DNA of 64,000 nt from Epichloe hybrida (GCA_019022495.1 JAFEKR010000005.1:2170001-2234000); one strand, 5' to 3'. Counted from the first letter of the stretch, positions 21,926 through 35,400 are shown. Program-made: numbers and translations. Notes: generated by a model not told the origin, from the letters alone.

Positions 21926-24900
21926 CGGGGAACTTGGCGTGGAGATTCGCGGGGACCTGGCCTGGCCTGGGCGGGCTGCGAGGTAACGCCGATGATGGGT
22001 GCAGGGGCTCTGGCCGCCATCGGTTGGTAGAGAAGCGCCGAGAAGGGCCGGCTGATTCTGTTGATTGACTGTTTGATTGACTGTTGACTGACTGAAGGGG
22101 CCCTTGTGGATGGGGTGTGTGTGTGTGGGTTCGCCTCATGCGAGTCTTCCAGACTCTCCCAGATTTCCCCATGGGAAAAAGAGGAGGAGACAAATTCCAT
22201 CCTGGTCACTGCTATTTCCTCCTTGCTCGTTCGTTCATCTTGTCCAGTCGGCCCACCAAAAAGGCAATGTGAATAAAACTCTAATCCGCATGTAATTACG
22301 GATACGGCCCACGCGTCTTATTAACCAACCGTAGCTTATTCGTCACCCCGCTCGACTCGATGCATCTGATCGGCGGAAGAAGCGCCCGAAAAGGAGCGCT
22401 CCATATGCATATGTATGTACAATAGACGGGACGGGCGTCTTGACAGCTGTACGTGAATGTGAATACGTGGCCAACATCATCGTCCATTTCAACAGATCCA
22501 TACGGACTTCATGATGGCTCCATGTCGTCAATTTGCAGCCCGGTTTGTCCTGACAGCCCCAAGAGCGCCCCATGCCGTGCCACCAAGCCGCGGTCCATCC
22601 CTTGCTTTTGCTTCGCTGCCGTCGTTCAGTCCATCATGGCAAAATACGGGTCTCAAATTCCCAATGGGACAATTCTCGGTCGTACTTGTTCGCGCTATTC
22701 CCTGCCCGAGGCGCGTCTAGCAGCCACTCTATTTGACCGAGCTGCGAGCGACTTGAAATCTGGTCTGGTCTCGACGCAGTTGACGGCGGTGTGAGCAGAA
22801 GAAGTGGAGGCACGGATTGGCGAAACGAAAAAGGGCAACACCAACTTGGACTATTATGTACGTCCGCATGGTTCCGAGAATAGCCACGCATTTGCTTTGC
22901 TGCGCGTCTTTTGGCAGAAGCAGTTTTGGCAGAACTCTTCTTCGGTTGCCCACGGGGGTTTGCTCGTGCCGTTGCAGGGGTGGCTCATGCCTAAAGAAAA
23001 AAAATAAGAATAAAAACTTTCACCCGAGTGGATCTCGCCGAATGAAGCAGCAATCAATTTGTTTTGTTGTTCGACTACGGAGTAATACGGGAACCCGGTT
23101 GATTGAGTGAGCCGACTTCAGCGCCACTTGGTAAGCATGACCTCTCTTCAAAAAGTCATCGTCAATGATTAGCCGCCATGATGGGGTTCTCGGTCATATT
23201 TCTGTATGCAACTCGTGACCGGTATTACGCCCTCCGGGGGCGCGCGGTTGGCGGCATCTTGGTCCGACGGGATGTAGTGTATGCTGCCGGTATCGCTCCC
23301 CTCGAGATGGATGGGATAACAACAGCAATGATTTGATTTGGAACCGAGGTCTTGGGATGATGCTAGCATCGTTGCTCAATGCTGACTATTATGCTCCGAC
23401 GCCACATTTTGAAAGCGGCCGAGCTGGAATGTGCGTCTACCCCCTCTTCATTCGCGTCTTTGGACACGATTTTACTATTAAAAAAAAAAAAAAAAGAAAA
23501 AGGGAAGAAGAACAAATCAAGCTCTGCTGATATTGAAACATTGCTGCGTCCCGCTCTCAGACACCGCGTGGCACTCACGGCACTATTATCTGGCGGTTGA
23601 CGGACTCGTTCGAGCCGACAAGAGACCGCAAACGTTTGCGTTGCTCCGCAAGGCTGCCGTCTGCATTCCAGTCCATTCAGCAGAGGAACGATGCTCGAAT
23701 CGTTTTCAGCAGTATGATTCCATGATTTCTCATCATTCCCGCAGCCATCGCATGAATGGTCACATCGAATCGGTATGAACTTGGATATGCCCTACAATTG
23801 ACACTTCGTTCCACGGAGCGATGGAGCCGGCCCGGTGCCCCAATCATTCCAACCACTTTATTTTCATTGGGGGGTTTTTTCTTTGACATCTTGGCCGCGC
23901 CCATCTTCAGACGATTTCAGTCGTGTCTTTGAGCCCAGGTCCAGGTCTTTGCAATGGCAAAATTCGCGCCGACGTGGCCGCGGTCACCGCATGCTTTGTC
24001 TTCATCCTCGTGGCATTTGCACAATTAGCCACGGAATCTTAACAAGGCTGATTTGCTACACGGCATGAGTTTGGGCACTCCATGAGACATTTTTTACTCA
24101 TCGAGAGAAAGTTTGATGCAAAGAGCAGGGCTGCTGGCCAACACTTGCTTAGGCTGACCTGATTGTAGGCCGTACCACATCCGTAAAGGAGCTGTTGGTC
24201 TCTTACGTCGGCCGCATGCTTGCTCTTATAAACGAATCGTGAACGCTCGAATTTTTTTTTTTTTTCATTATCACAGACATTCCTCGCGCAACGGGGATCG
24301 CGTAAAATGGCTGATGACCAAAGTGTATACACGTCGCCGAGTCCGCTCACTGCGATACGTCGACCTCGGTCGAGGCCATGTCCAATAGTTGAACTGCTCC
24401 TGTCTCAAGGCACAACACGTGGAGTTCCGTTTTCGGTTCGGATCGATCCAGGTATCATCGGCCGAGCTAAGCTGTAGATCAAGTTAGTGAGAGTTCCTTC
24501 TGACACACACCAAGGTTTGAAAGAGAGAGAGAGAGAGAAAACAGCATCATCACGATCCCAACATGTCACACCCCGCAGACTCCTTCCATGCTCGGTGACC
24601 ATGTATTGTCTCGTGGCTTTTCAAACGCTGAACCCCGGCATTGTTCGACTTGGTTGACCGACTCACTGACAGGAGAGCTGAGCCAGTCCATCTGTGCCGT
24701 GTTGAGCGTTACCATGAGATGGTGGGCTGTCTGACTTGTCGCCCAACGATGTAGTGGGTTAGAGAGAGTGTAAGCAGGCATCGCTGATCAGGTCAGCACG
24801 AAAGGAGGCGAACAGGATTGTGGAGCTCCAACGTGAGCTCCTGAGAGACAATCTCAACGGCAACTTCTTCAGCATACCTGGCAGTTGTCCCCTTGGGGCA

Positions 24901-25575
24901 AGTGACAAGTTTTATACCCGACCAAGTGGCCGGATGGCCGGTGGATAATCATCGTGTGCCTTCGAGGACCACGGACTGAGTCTGGGGAGACTGCATGTAA
25001 GCTAAGCGCATTGGCCTTACACTACAAGCACCCATCCAAGGGGGTGCCATTATCATTGTCCTGGATCTTCTTGGCCAACATGATGCACATCATGTTGCCC
25101 CATGTTGCCCCTGGCCCATTGGTGCCATCTACGTCTCCAAGGACTTCCGTTCCTTACTCGTCGTGGACTCGTGCTACAAGCCATTCACCAGTCACGTACG
25201 CGCGCGCCCGAAATCAAAGCCTGCATTCTCATTTCAGCCCGACTGCCTATAAGCCGCCTTGCAACCAATGCCCTGAAACAAGTGCCGCTCACGAGCCCTT
25301 GATACTATTCCAATAGGCAGCGGCACACATTCAAAGACATTGCCAACGGCTTTGCAGCAGGTAAAGTTCCGAATCACTCGTGAGAAGGCGAACAGATCTC
25401 CGACCAAGTCCAAGCCGTTTCGTCATACAAATGCGGCAAAATGAAATAGAAGGAGTAATCATCTGAGAGGGTGTCTGCGGCGGATCGACCTGCCAGAAGA
25501 CTTGACCTGTCGAGGTATCATTGTCATAGTATCGTGAGCGATGAATGGCAGAGACTCGTCACCGCCAAACATATC

Positions 25576-25605
25576 CCAAGTGCCATGCCAGGGTATGGCA
25601 CTTGG
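25576..25605. repeat. Perfect 11-bp inverted repeat
   Basis: The arms CCAAGTGCCAT and ATGGCACTTGG are perfectly complementary with an 8-base spacer. It lies 63 bases beyond the stop of the HTH gene at 25668-26399. It could be an operator-like site, a transcript hairpin or a relic transposon end. Confidence 0.7.
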
Positions 25606-25667
25606 AAGAAAAGGAGAACAAATCTGTGCGAGAGTACGCGGTGAGTCTATCTATATTTTGGGGGATC

Positions 25668-26399
25668 TCAATCTGAAAGATGGTAAGCGTAGTCCTCCAG
25701 GGATGGCGCAGAAGGCTCGATCCATTCTGGAAGTTCCAGACTTTCGGTGTCGAACAGTAGTTCTGAATCATGATCCATGTACGTGTAAGTGTCCCAATTC
25801 GCCATGGCTTCTTCATGATGATCATTCTCCGTGGGTTGCTCTTCTAGTATGTTGTGTGTTGACGGTTCGTGAAGTCGCATTCTCCTGGATTGGTCAGTTG
25901 CGGCAGTGCAAGCCGCATCGCCAGGCTCAAGGGAGGGATGAGAAGAAAACAGGTGTCCTGTTTGTTGTCGCGTTAGGCACAACTCTGGCCAACAGTCGCT
26001 TTCCGAAAATCTTCCCGAGAATACCAAAGTGTATGTCTTACCTTTGACAAGCTTGACTTCGGTATTCCGTCTCAAGAAACCTTGCACCCAGTGTTTGCCG
26101 AGAGGCTGCTGGTCACCGTGAACAACCAGGATGCGGCCGGCAAATTCCTCGAACTGTCCCTGTGTGGGAGGAACTCCGAGAGCATCGAGATGGAAGATCC
26201 AGCGAGACAACAGCTTCTCCTGCTGACGAGAGAAGCGCTGACGACATTCGTGAGCTTCGGCATGCGAGATTCCGCCATTGAGACGGTCTTGCAGCGTGGC
26301 TCGTGGAATATGCCATCTTTTAGCAGCAGACCGCTGAGAAGTTCCTTGTTGAACTTCACGGACAGCTTCCTGCAAATCCCTTTCGGTGTACTTGGCCAT
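25668..26399 (-). CDS. HTH (psq/CENP-B type) protein derived from a pogo/Fot1 transposase
   Basis: The N-terminal 50 residues (MAKYTERDLQEAVREVQQ, then RSAAKRWHIPRATLQDRLNG) form a pipsqueak-type helix-turn-helix. The next 70 residues, with QQEKLLSRWIFHLDALGVPP and GKHWVQGFLRRN, match the CENP-B/Tc5 HTH of pogo and Fot1 transposases. The DDE endonuclease domain that should follow is absent. The C-terminus is acidic and hydrophobic (YMDHDSELLFDTESLELPEW), resembling an activation domain. The unspliced frame gives 243 residues. A GTAAGA donor right after the HTH region and a CCAG further on could define an intron that removes the odd middle segment. It may be a domesticated DNA-binding protein or a 5' transposase relic. 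It sits about 0.8 kb from the transposon block. Codon use is ordinary and not RIP-like. Confidence 0.68.
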   Translation of the reverse strand: MAKYTERDLQEAVREVQQGTSQRSAAKRWHIPRATLQDRLNGGISHAEAHECRQRFSRQQEKLLSRWIFHLDALGVPPTQGQFEEFAGRILVVHGDQQPLGKHWVQGFLRRNTEVKLVKGKTYTLVFSGRFSESDCWPELCLTRQQTGHLFSSHPSLEPGDAACTAATDQSRRMRLHEPSTHNILEEQPTENDHHEEAMANWDTYTYMDHDSELLFDTESLELPEWIEPSAPSLEDYAYHLSD

Positions 26400-27213
26400 T
26401 TGGGGTAGCTACGAGAACGGCTTACTCAAAGTAGGGGTCTTCTTAAAGATGGGACGGGGATTATGCGAACAGGTTGGTTGCGACGAAGGAGGTATGGGAG
26501 GGGGGGGGTGGACAACGACAACACCAGGTAACGGGTAACGGGCAACGGGCTTGTAGAGAGCGTCCAACAAGGAAGAAGCCTGGGATCAAGCGTTGTGTTA
26601 GAGATCTTCCAAAGAAGCCATGACGGCTGGTGCTGAATGTCGAAATGGCCAGATGATGGGTGAAGAGAAAATAGGAGAGAGGCGGCCACTTGCGTCCTCA
26701 AATACTCTTGTTGGGAAATGCGTGTATGGGAAGATTTGGCAACAGGGAGCAGGGAGCAGGGAGCACCAAAAAGGGAGCACAGAAAAGGGAAGGAACGAGT
26801 TGGGTTAGATGAGGAGGCGCTCCAGGAGCCAGGGCAACCAACTGGAGCAGCACAGCCCATCACCAGCACCGCAAAAGGGCAAAGGAAGGTGCAAAGGAAG
26901 GGGCAAAGGAAGGGGCAAAGGAAGGGGCAAAGGAAGGGGCAAAAGGGCGGGAGGGCAGGGAAGGCGGCCGAGCGGGCAAGACATGGTCGAGGAGGTCGAG
27001 GAGGAGCCAAGCCATTCTCCAATGGCACCAAAACACTTCATCGCTGGGAAGTCAACGGCCCTGGTGTGTGCGAATATGACTAAATCACGATACAACACCA
27101 AGCACCGTCAGAGAGCACCCGTGGCAGGTACAGGCTACAGAAGCATGAGAAGGCATGGTTTCCTTATTCACGTACACCCACTGTGCATATGATGCATAAT
27201 ATGATGTGATTTG
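26400..27213. other. Intergenic sequence up to the transposon insertion point
   Basis: This holds the upstream region of the HTH gene and a 12-bp minisatellite. Open frames on both strands across 26,700-27,190 are products of the repeat composition and are not called. The insertion target ATTTG is at 27,209-27,213. Confidence 0.4.
26871..26944. repeat. Minisatellite, unit about GGGGCAAAGGAA
   Basis: Six tandem copies of a 12-base purine-rich unit; the first copies carry a T-for-G difference. Confidence 0.85.
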
Positions 27214-27446
27214 TGTTAGAATCCCGCCGCAAGCATTCAACCGCATGCAGGCAACTTAGACACTAGGACATACCTAACTAGTTACTTTTCTAGACCTTTA
27301 GTAAATGCATAGTATAGTTTATATAGGCAGATTACACACCCTATAGTATAGGTACTTAGTTATTTAAACCATAGTCTATGCTCTCTTATAGGGTTAGGTA
27401 ACTTAATCTATACCTTTATTTCTAATCCTAGTTACTTAGTCTAATA
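27214..27446 (+). repeat. Left LTR of the outer Copia element
   Basis: 233 bases, paired with 49200-49432. The first half mostly keeps C and G where the right copy has T and A; the second half is heavily mutated and ends CTAATA instead of CCAACA. Confidence 0.92.
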
Positions 27447-27733
27447 TAGTAGTAATTGCTTAGTGTTTATAATATAAAGACCCTTCTTTCTAATTAATAC
27501 CTTTATTAAGTTAATTCTAATTAATTAATTATCAAATTTAGTACATCCTAGTAAGAGAATAAGGTTTAATTATAATCATTAATATTATAATTAGGCAACC
27601 CCTAGTAGCAAGGAAGATTTACATAGGTTAAAGTTTAATAAATTATAATAATAATAATATAGGATATTATTAAGATATCTAAGGAAACTAACACTGCTTA
27701 AGGCTATAAGCTAGTAGTTAAGCTATAGGAACC

Positions 27734-28000
27734 TGTTAGGAGCACGGAGGCTAAGGGGCCATGGATGGGACAGTCACATATTAGAGCCCTCGGATAAGCC
27801 TCGGGTTCCGCGGATAAGTAAGTAGCTATAAGATAGCTATATGTACGTAGTAGGGTATTTAGACAAGGACCGCTTATAAGAGATATAGGAGGTTAGAGTT
27901 TAAGACCTTTATATACCTACCCCTAAGTAGTAGCTCTCTAGCTATAACTAAGAACCTTAGCCTTTACTTTATTTATATCTCCTTAAATATAGTTATAATA
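27734..28000 (+). repeat. Left LTR of the Gypsy element
   Basis: 267 bases. The first 100 bases retain runs such as CCATGGATGGGACAGTCACA that read CTATAGATAGGATAGTTATA in the right copy. The 3' third is mutated instead. Confidence 0.92.
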
Positions 28001-31000
28001 AGTTAAACTCTTAAACCCTTTAGGGAAAATAGACTATTAGCTAGATTTAAATATAAAGAAGCTATAGAATATTTACCTAAAACATACTTATATTACCTAG
28101 TAAGGAAGCCTTAACTCTATAATACCTAGGTAATAACTAAAATACCCTAACTATAAAACATAAGAGAGTATAGTAAACACTACCTAACTAATATAGTAAC
28201 GCTAAATCTAGTAATAATAATAATTTAGACAAGCTATAAAGGTAATATAAGGTTATATAAGCTAAGCTATAAAATACTTATATAAGAAAGAAAATCTTAG
28301 ATATAGAAGCATAGCTTAAGGAAATAAAAGCAAACCTATAATTAGCTAGTTTAGGCAAAGGACTTATAATTACCCCTTAGATAAATATATAAAGAATTCC
28401 TCTATTCCTAGATTTCCTGCCTAATACTAAGTTTATAGTAAACACATACCTATAAAGCTTTATTAAGATATAGTATAAGGTACTTATATATAAAGGTAAT
28501 ACTTATAAGAATCTATAGGTGTACTTAGTAGATTTAAATATACTATTTAAGCTAGACCTAAGAACCTTTTAGGATAATAAAATAAAGGTAGTATATACTA
28601 GTAGCTACTTAGCTAATAATATAAAGCAATAGTAGATATATTATATAATAGTAAATAAGTTAGTTAACTACTTAGCTTATACCTAGGATAGATTTATGTC
28701 CTAGCTAAACACTAGAGTAATAGATAAAGATATATAGTACTTAGAAGCCACTAGGACACTACTAAATCTTAGGTAAAAGAGTGATTAGTCTTTTTAATCT
28801 TTCCTAAGACTTTAGATAAAGGTAAAAGTAGAATTACCTAACTAAATCCCTATATACTTAAGAATAGTAATATTTCTAAATAGCTTAAATAATACTATAA
28901 GGAAGTATATAGTTAGCTAAGAGTTCCTAATATCTTAGAGTTACCTATAGGGTTAAAAAAAAGGCTAAAGTTATAATAATATTTATATTAAGTAATTATA
29001 ATAGAAATTATAATAAGGAGAGTAGGAGTAATAAGAGATAATACTCTAGCTCCCCTATAGATAACTTATAGTAAAGCTTATAGTAACCTAGCATAGGCTA
29101 GAGACTATTTAAGTACTATAAATATAGTAGCCCTAGATATAGTTTAAATAGATATAATATAGTAAACTACTTAATTTATAAAAGTAATAAGTATATTACT
29201 AAGAAGTATAAGAATAGTAGTAATAAAACCTTAGACTTAAACAAGATTCTAATTAGTTTAGCTTAGGCCTAGGATAATAGTCTTGCTATAGAAAAACCTA
29301 TAGATAAGAGAATAAGAATATAAGTATTCTTATAGTAAGATAACTACTAGTTAGTAGTGCTAGCGCTATTTAATACAGGCATGGAATATTTAATAATCCA
29401 CCCTAAATTATTATTAAAATAGGATTAGAAGAACATAGAATAAACAGAGATAATACTAGAAAGCGTAAGTAAGGATAAGATCCTACACTAGGGAATCCTA
29501 TGTAAACTAGTTAAGGTAAAAGATAGTATAGGCTATATAAAGGTCTGCTAAGTTAGCTACTATATTACTAATATAGGAGAGGGAATGCTCCTAGGGATAG
29601 ACTAGACCCTAGAATATAAACCTATAGTAATAGACTAGAAGTAGGGTTTCTAGAGGTTTCTAATAACCTAGGATTACATTGCTTTTGCCATAGGTAAGCA
29701 ATAACTTTATAAGGTAGTAAAGTAGTCTTCTATTACGCTATTACTAGTATTACTAAAGATTAAGGTAGTTAACCTAGAGGTAATAGAAGAAAATACTAAT
29801 AAAAATTCACTAATAGGTAATATAATAAGCAATAACTTAAGTTATAGCGTAGTTATAGTAATAGTAGTAAAATATACCTATGCGTTAAAGAAGAAAAAAC
29901 TAAGAAGCATAATAGCACTCTAGGTAGTATTTTACAAAGAATTAGTAGTGCTTACGTAAGAGATAGATAGTAACACCCCCCTATAGTAAATTCTAAAAGA
30001 GTATATAAAATTTATAGATATGTTTTTAAAGGAGCTAGCTAGTAAGCTCCTGGAATTAGGTGGTTATACTTATGTAATTAAATTAGAAGAGGGAAAATAA
30101 CTACCCTAGGGACCTATATATAACCTAGCCGAAAAAGAGCTAGAAGTGCTTAGGGAGTACCTAGCGAGTGCGTAGGAGAAAGGGTGGATTAGAAGATTAA
30201 TAAGCCTAGCAGGAGCCCTAATTTTATTTATTCTAAAAAAATTAGGGAAATTAAGGCTTTATGTGGATTACAGGGGCCTTAATAGGATCACTGTTAAAAA
30301 TAAGGCCCCTTTACCACTAATCTCCGAAATCCTTAATTAATTAGTAAGTGTAAAGATTTTCACATTACTAAATCTTTAAGAGGCATACTACTAGCTACAT
30401 ATCTATAAGGGTAATAAGTGGAAGATAGTATTCTATTATTACTATAGGCACTTTAAATATCTTATAATGCTATTCGGGTTAGTAAATGCGCTAGCTACTT
30501 TTCAGGAATATATTAATAATGCTCTTAAGGGGCTTATAGATAAATTCTATATTATCTACCTTAATAATACCCTAATATATAGTAGCGACCCTATAAGACA
30601 CATAGAGCATATTAAAAGAGTACTAGGGCGACTTTAGGACGCTAACCTTTATATTAACCTTAAAAAGTGCTAATTTTTAGTTATAAAGGCAAAGTTCCTA
30701 GGTTTTATTATATCTAAGAAGGGCGTTAAGATAAAACTATCGTAAGTTAAAGCTATTATAACCTAGCTAATACCTAGTAGCGTGTTTAATATTTAATTAT
30801 TCCTTAGGTTTATAGGGTTTTACTAACACTTTATAAAATAGTATAGTAAGGTAGTAGTCTTGCTAATAAACTATCTAAAGGGTATTTAACTAGTAAAGTT
30901 TAAGCTAAAGCCTAGTAAACTTATAGTATTTAGAGAACTCTAAAAGAAGTTCTAGGAGGCACTAATCTTAGTGTACTTTAACTTACTTTATTTGCTAAGA

Positions 31001-33573
31001 GTAAAGACAAATGTATCTAGTTATGTAATTAGAGCTATACTTATAATATTAGTGCTAGGTAGCTAGCACCTAGTGGTGTATTTTTTAAGGAAGTTAACTA
31101 ATATTAAACTTTACTACTTAACCCTAGACACTAAGTTATTAGCAATCTAAGAGGCGTTTTAAGCCTAGAGATATTACCTCGCGTATTTAACTTATTAAAT
31201 TACAGTTATTATAAACTATCTAAATCATAAGTACCTAGCCACAAAGCTAAAGCTATCTAGTAAGTAGGTAACAGCGTTAGATAAGCTCTATCTATTTAAT
31301 TTTAGGATTAAATATTATGTAAGTAAGCTAAACCTTACTAATACCCTATTAAGAAGAGCAAATTATATTAGTAAGGAGCATAGGGCAAAGGCTATATCCT
31401 TATAGCTACCTAACTTCTTAGCTACGTTTTTAGATGCTAAGTAATAAGGGCGCTATATATATAATAGTGTAGTTACGGGCCCTAAGGTTATATTACTTAG
31501 CGTAGTTAATAGTTTATTATAAGAACACTATAAGAGCTATTTAAGCCTCTAGGGTTTTAAGAAAATATAACTTTATTATATTATTAAGGAACCTAATAGT
31601 CCTATAAAGCCTGTGAGTAGTACGCTAACTAGGTTTACTTATTATAAGTAGTAAGGTTACGCCTTATCTATGTTTTCTAATATTTCTATAAGTCTAGTAA
31701 GCTTATAGGTTAGGAGTCTAGCTAGGTTAGTAGTTAGTAAGTAATATAGGCGCCCCCTTAAAACGCTGCTTAGCTATAATTTGTCTATAAGTCTAAAAGC
31801 ATACTATAAGCTAGCTACTTATAGTAGTGTTATAGTAAGAATATAGGTAGTCTAGCAAACCTCTTTTAAGTTTACACGTAATGCGTGTCCTATATACATA
31901 GAATTAGAGACTCTAATTTAAGTTATATTATTTTAAGTATAGTAAGGTAATAACTTTACTATAGGTTATAGGAAGCTGCTTAAGAGTAGTAACCTTAAAG
32001 CATTATAAATATAATCTATTAGGCCCTCTAAGCTATTAATATTTTAAAATAGAGTTTTTATTCTAGTAAGTATAAGAAAGGAAATTTTACTACTTACCTA
32101 TAATAACCTAGTAGCAGGCTACTAGGGAGTTAGTAAGACCCTCTATTAGATTATAAGTTAGTATTACTAGCTAATAATAAAGAAAGACACTAAGTTATAT
32201 ATGCGAACTTGCGTAAGCTATTAGACTTTAAAGCTAAGGCACTATAAACCTTATAGTAAGCTAGCTATGCTACTAGTGCTTAATTAGCCTTTTTAAGAAT
32301 TATTAATGGATTTTATCACAGGGCTACCACCTGTAAAAGACGCAAATTAGACTTACAATATGATTTTAGTTATTATAGACTATTTTATAAAATATAGTAT
32401 TTACATCCCTATTTTAACGTAAATAACTAGTAACAGGTTAGCTACTATATTCCTAGAGTATGTTTTTAGGGATTATAGCGCCCTAAAAGGTATTATTATA
32501 GACTACGGTTTGACTTTTACTAGCGGGTTTTAGATAACCTTTTGCTATCTTATTATAACTAAGCGGTAACTAAGCACTGTGTTTTACTTATAAATAGATA
32601 GTTAGATAGAATATTTAAACTAAGTTTTAAAGCATTATTTAAGAGCCTTTGCTTACTTTAATTAGACTAATTAGGCTAATAATCTATTAATAGCATAGTT
32701 TACATATAATATAAGCATTTATTTAACTTATAACTACACCCTAGCTAAGGCGCTACAAGGCTATAACCCTAGGGGACTATAGTAAGTAGTTATAGATATC
32801 CCTATAGTAAATAACTAGGTAGAGACTTATACTACTACACTAAGAGATAGATATATAGTAATTAAGTAGCTTCTAAGTAACTTATAGGCCTAATATATAA
32901 AATACTATAATAAGAAGCAGACCCTAATAAAGTTTAGAGTAAGTAACTATATTTTATTATCTATAAAGAATATTAACTTATAGTAACCTAGTAAGAAGCT
33001 AAGTATAAAGTACCTAGGCCCTTATAAAATTAAAAAGGTAATTAGGACTTATGGTTTAGCATACTAACTAAAGCTACTACCTAGTATATAACTATATAAT
33101 GTTTTTAATATTACTAATCTTAAACTATTTATAGGGGATCTAACTAACGTAAAAGATACGTCCTTACTATAAGAGAATATTATAAATAATAAGCAGGAGT
33201 TTGAAGTTAAAAGAATTATATCGCATTATTATAACAGGAGATATTAGAAATACCTAGTTAAATAGAAGGGCTATAATACTTTAGAGAACTCTTAGGTAAA
33301 GAAAAGAGATTTTATTACAATAGATATCATTAAGGATTACAAGCGGTAACTAAGTAGCTAGTTTGCAGATATAGAGTTATATTTAGTAAAGTTTAGATAG
33401 TAGTAGCAATATATAAAAAAAATCCAGATAAATTCTTAGAAACCTAACTCATAGCTACTTCGCACTAATTATTTTATTAATACATCGCCCGCCTAGCCCC
33501 TAGTATTCTTACCTATGCTAATAGGGGCAAAGAATTTGTCCTTATTATTAAAGGAATCCCCCTCCCTCAGAGC

Positions 33574-33770
33574 ATGTAATGTAATGTAATGTAATGTAAT
33601 ATTTGGGGTTTGGATGTAATGTGTAATGTAATGTAATGTAATGTAATGTAATGTAATGTAATGTAATGTAATGTAATGTAATGTAATGTAATGTAATGTA
33701 ATGTAATGTAATGTAATGTAATTACATATTACATTACATTACATTACAAACATTACAAATGTAATGTTAG
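33574..33770. repeat. Left (TGTAA)n pentanucleotide array with inverted segment
   Basis: A long run of GTAAT/TGTAA repeats up to about 33,722 is followed by its reverse complement (ATTACATTACATTAC), so the strand can fold back on itself. Confidence 0.9.
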
Positions 33771-34410
33771 GGGAAAATAAAAGTGGGGTATATTAAGATC
33801 TTATAATATTATATAGATTTTTCTTTATTAAGTTAATATTAGCGTTAATTTAATTACTATTTTAGTTTATTTACTATAAATTATTTAAGTTTCCTTAGTT
33901 TTAGATTATTAGTTATATATTAGGGTATAGGGTATATTATATAGGTTTAAGAGAAAAATAGAAATCCTTGAATTTTTTTTCTATATTATAAGATCTTGAA
34001 ATACTAATAAATCTAATTTCTAAGATTTAATATTGTATTATTTAACCTAAGTGTTTATTTTACTAAATAATACCCTATATATACTTTTAAATTTAATATA
34101 AAATAATATATTATAAGTCTAAATAATTATATTAAGGACTAATAAAGAAATCTTTAAGAAGCCTATATTATTTAAAGTTAATTAATTTAAGATAGGATAT
34201 AAAATCTAATTTTTTAGAATTAATAAATAAATATTATACTTATAAAAAATAAAAGTTTATTTCTTTTTAGTAAAGGTAATTAAAAAGCTTATAAGTTATC
34301 TAGGTTTATAAGAATTTAAATCTATAAAATAATAATATAGTATATTTAAGGTATAAATTAAAATTAAGTATAAAAATAAGGTTTATTTATAATATAATTA
34401 GCTTATTTAT

Positions 34411-35400
34411 AGCTTATTTACTTAGTTATATATAATTTTCTTTTAAAAGAGAGGTATTTTCTAAAGTAAGTTTAAAAGTAAGTATTACTAAATAGTATAA
34501 CTTATTTATAGCTTATTTATAGCTTATTTGCTTAGATATTTATGATTTTCTCTTAAAAAGGAGGTATATATAAAAGTAAGTCTTACTAATTATAGTATTA
34601 ACTTCTTAATAGCTTATTTACTTAGATATTTATAATTTTCTCTTAAAAAGAAGGTATACTTAAAAGTGAATCTAAAGTAAGTCTTACTAATTATAGTACT
34701 AACTTCTTAATAGCTTATTTACTTAGATATATATAATTTTTTTATTAAAAAGAAAGTATATATAAAAGTGGGTCTGAAGTGGGTCTTACTAATTATAGTA
34801 TTAACTTCTTAACAGCTTATTTACTTATATATTTATAATTTTCTCTTAAAAAGAAGGTATACTTAAAAGTGGGTCTAAAATGGGTCTTACTAATTATAGT
34901 ACTAACTTCTTAATAGCTTATTTACTTAGATATATATAATTTTTCTATTAAAAAGAAAGTATATATAAAAGTGGGTCTAAAGTGGGCCTTACTAATAATA
35001 GTATTAATTCTTTATAGCTTATTTACTTAGATATATATGATTTTTTATTAAAAAGAAAGTATATATAAAAGTGGATCTAAAGTGGGTCTTACTAATTATA
35101 GTATTAACTTCTTAATAGCTTATTTGCTAAGATATTTATGATTTTCTCTTAGAAAGATAGTATACTTAAAAGTGGGTCTAAAGTGGGTCTTACTAATTAT
35201 AGTATTAACTTCTTAATAGCTTATTTGCTTAGATGTATATGATTTTTTATTAAAAAGAAAGTATACTTAAAAGTAAGTTTAAAGTAAGCCTTATAAATTA
35301 TAGTACTTCTTTATAGCTTATTTACTTAAATATATATGATTTTCTATTAAAATAAGTATACTTAAAAGTAAGTTTTTAATATTTTTCTAAGAAATAAGCT
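34411..35400 (+). repeat. Tandem satellite, period about 101 bp, about ten copies
   Basis: The marker AGCTTATTTACTTAG or a close variant recurs at about 34411, 34521, 34611, 34712, 34814, 34915, 35016, 35117, 35218 and 35315. Most intervals are 101 bases. Each unit also carries AAAAGTGGGTCTAAAGTGGG-like and CTTACTAATTATAGTA blocks. Confidence 0.88.

Larger units (their letters stand above)
21336..25667. other. Long region without a recognisable gene
   Basis: About 4.3 kb upstream of the hexose transporter. The first 80 bases (minus strand) are a C/T-rich leader typical of highly expressed fungal genes. The rest has homopolymer runs (A-rich at 22,995 and 23,480; T-rich at 24,252), a GA repeat at 24,521-24,538 and small tandem repeats. 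The many short open frames show no motif, no consistent splicing and no codon bias. A long promoter or a non-coding transcript is possible. Confidence 0.4.

Noticed and set aside
26718..27192. Overlapping plus and minus open frames rich in Gly/Lys/Arg or Pro/Leu
   Set aside because: Their length comes from the 12-bp minisatellite, which lacks stops in several frames.
34411..35400. Regularly spaced repeats as a possible CRISPR array
   Set aside because: The 101-bp units repeat over their whole length without unique spacers and lie in a eukaryotic transposon; this is a satellite.
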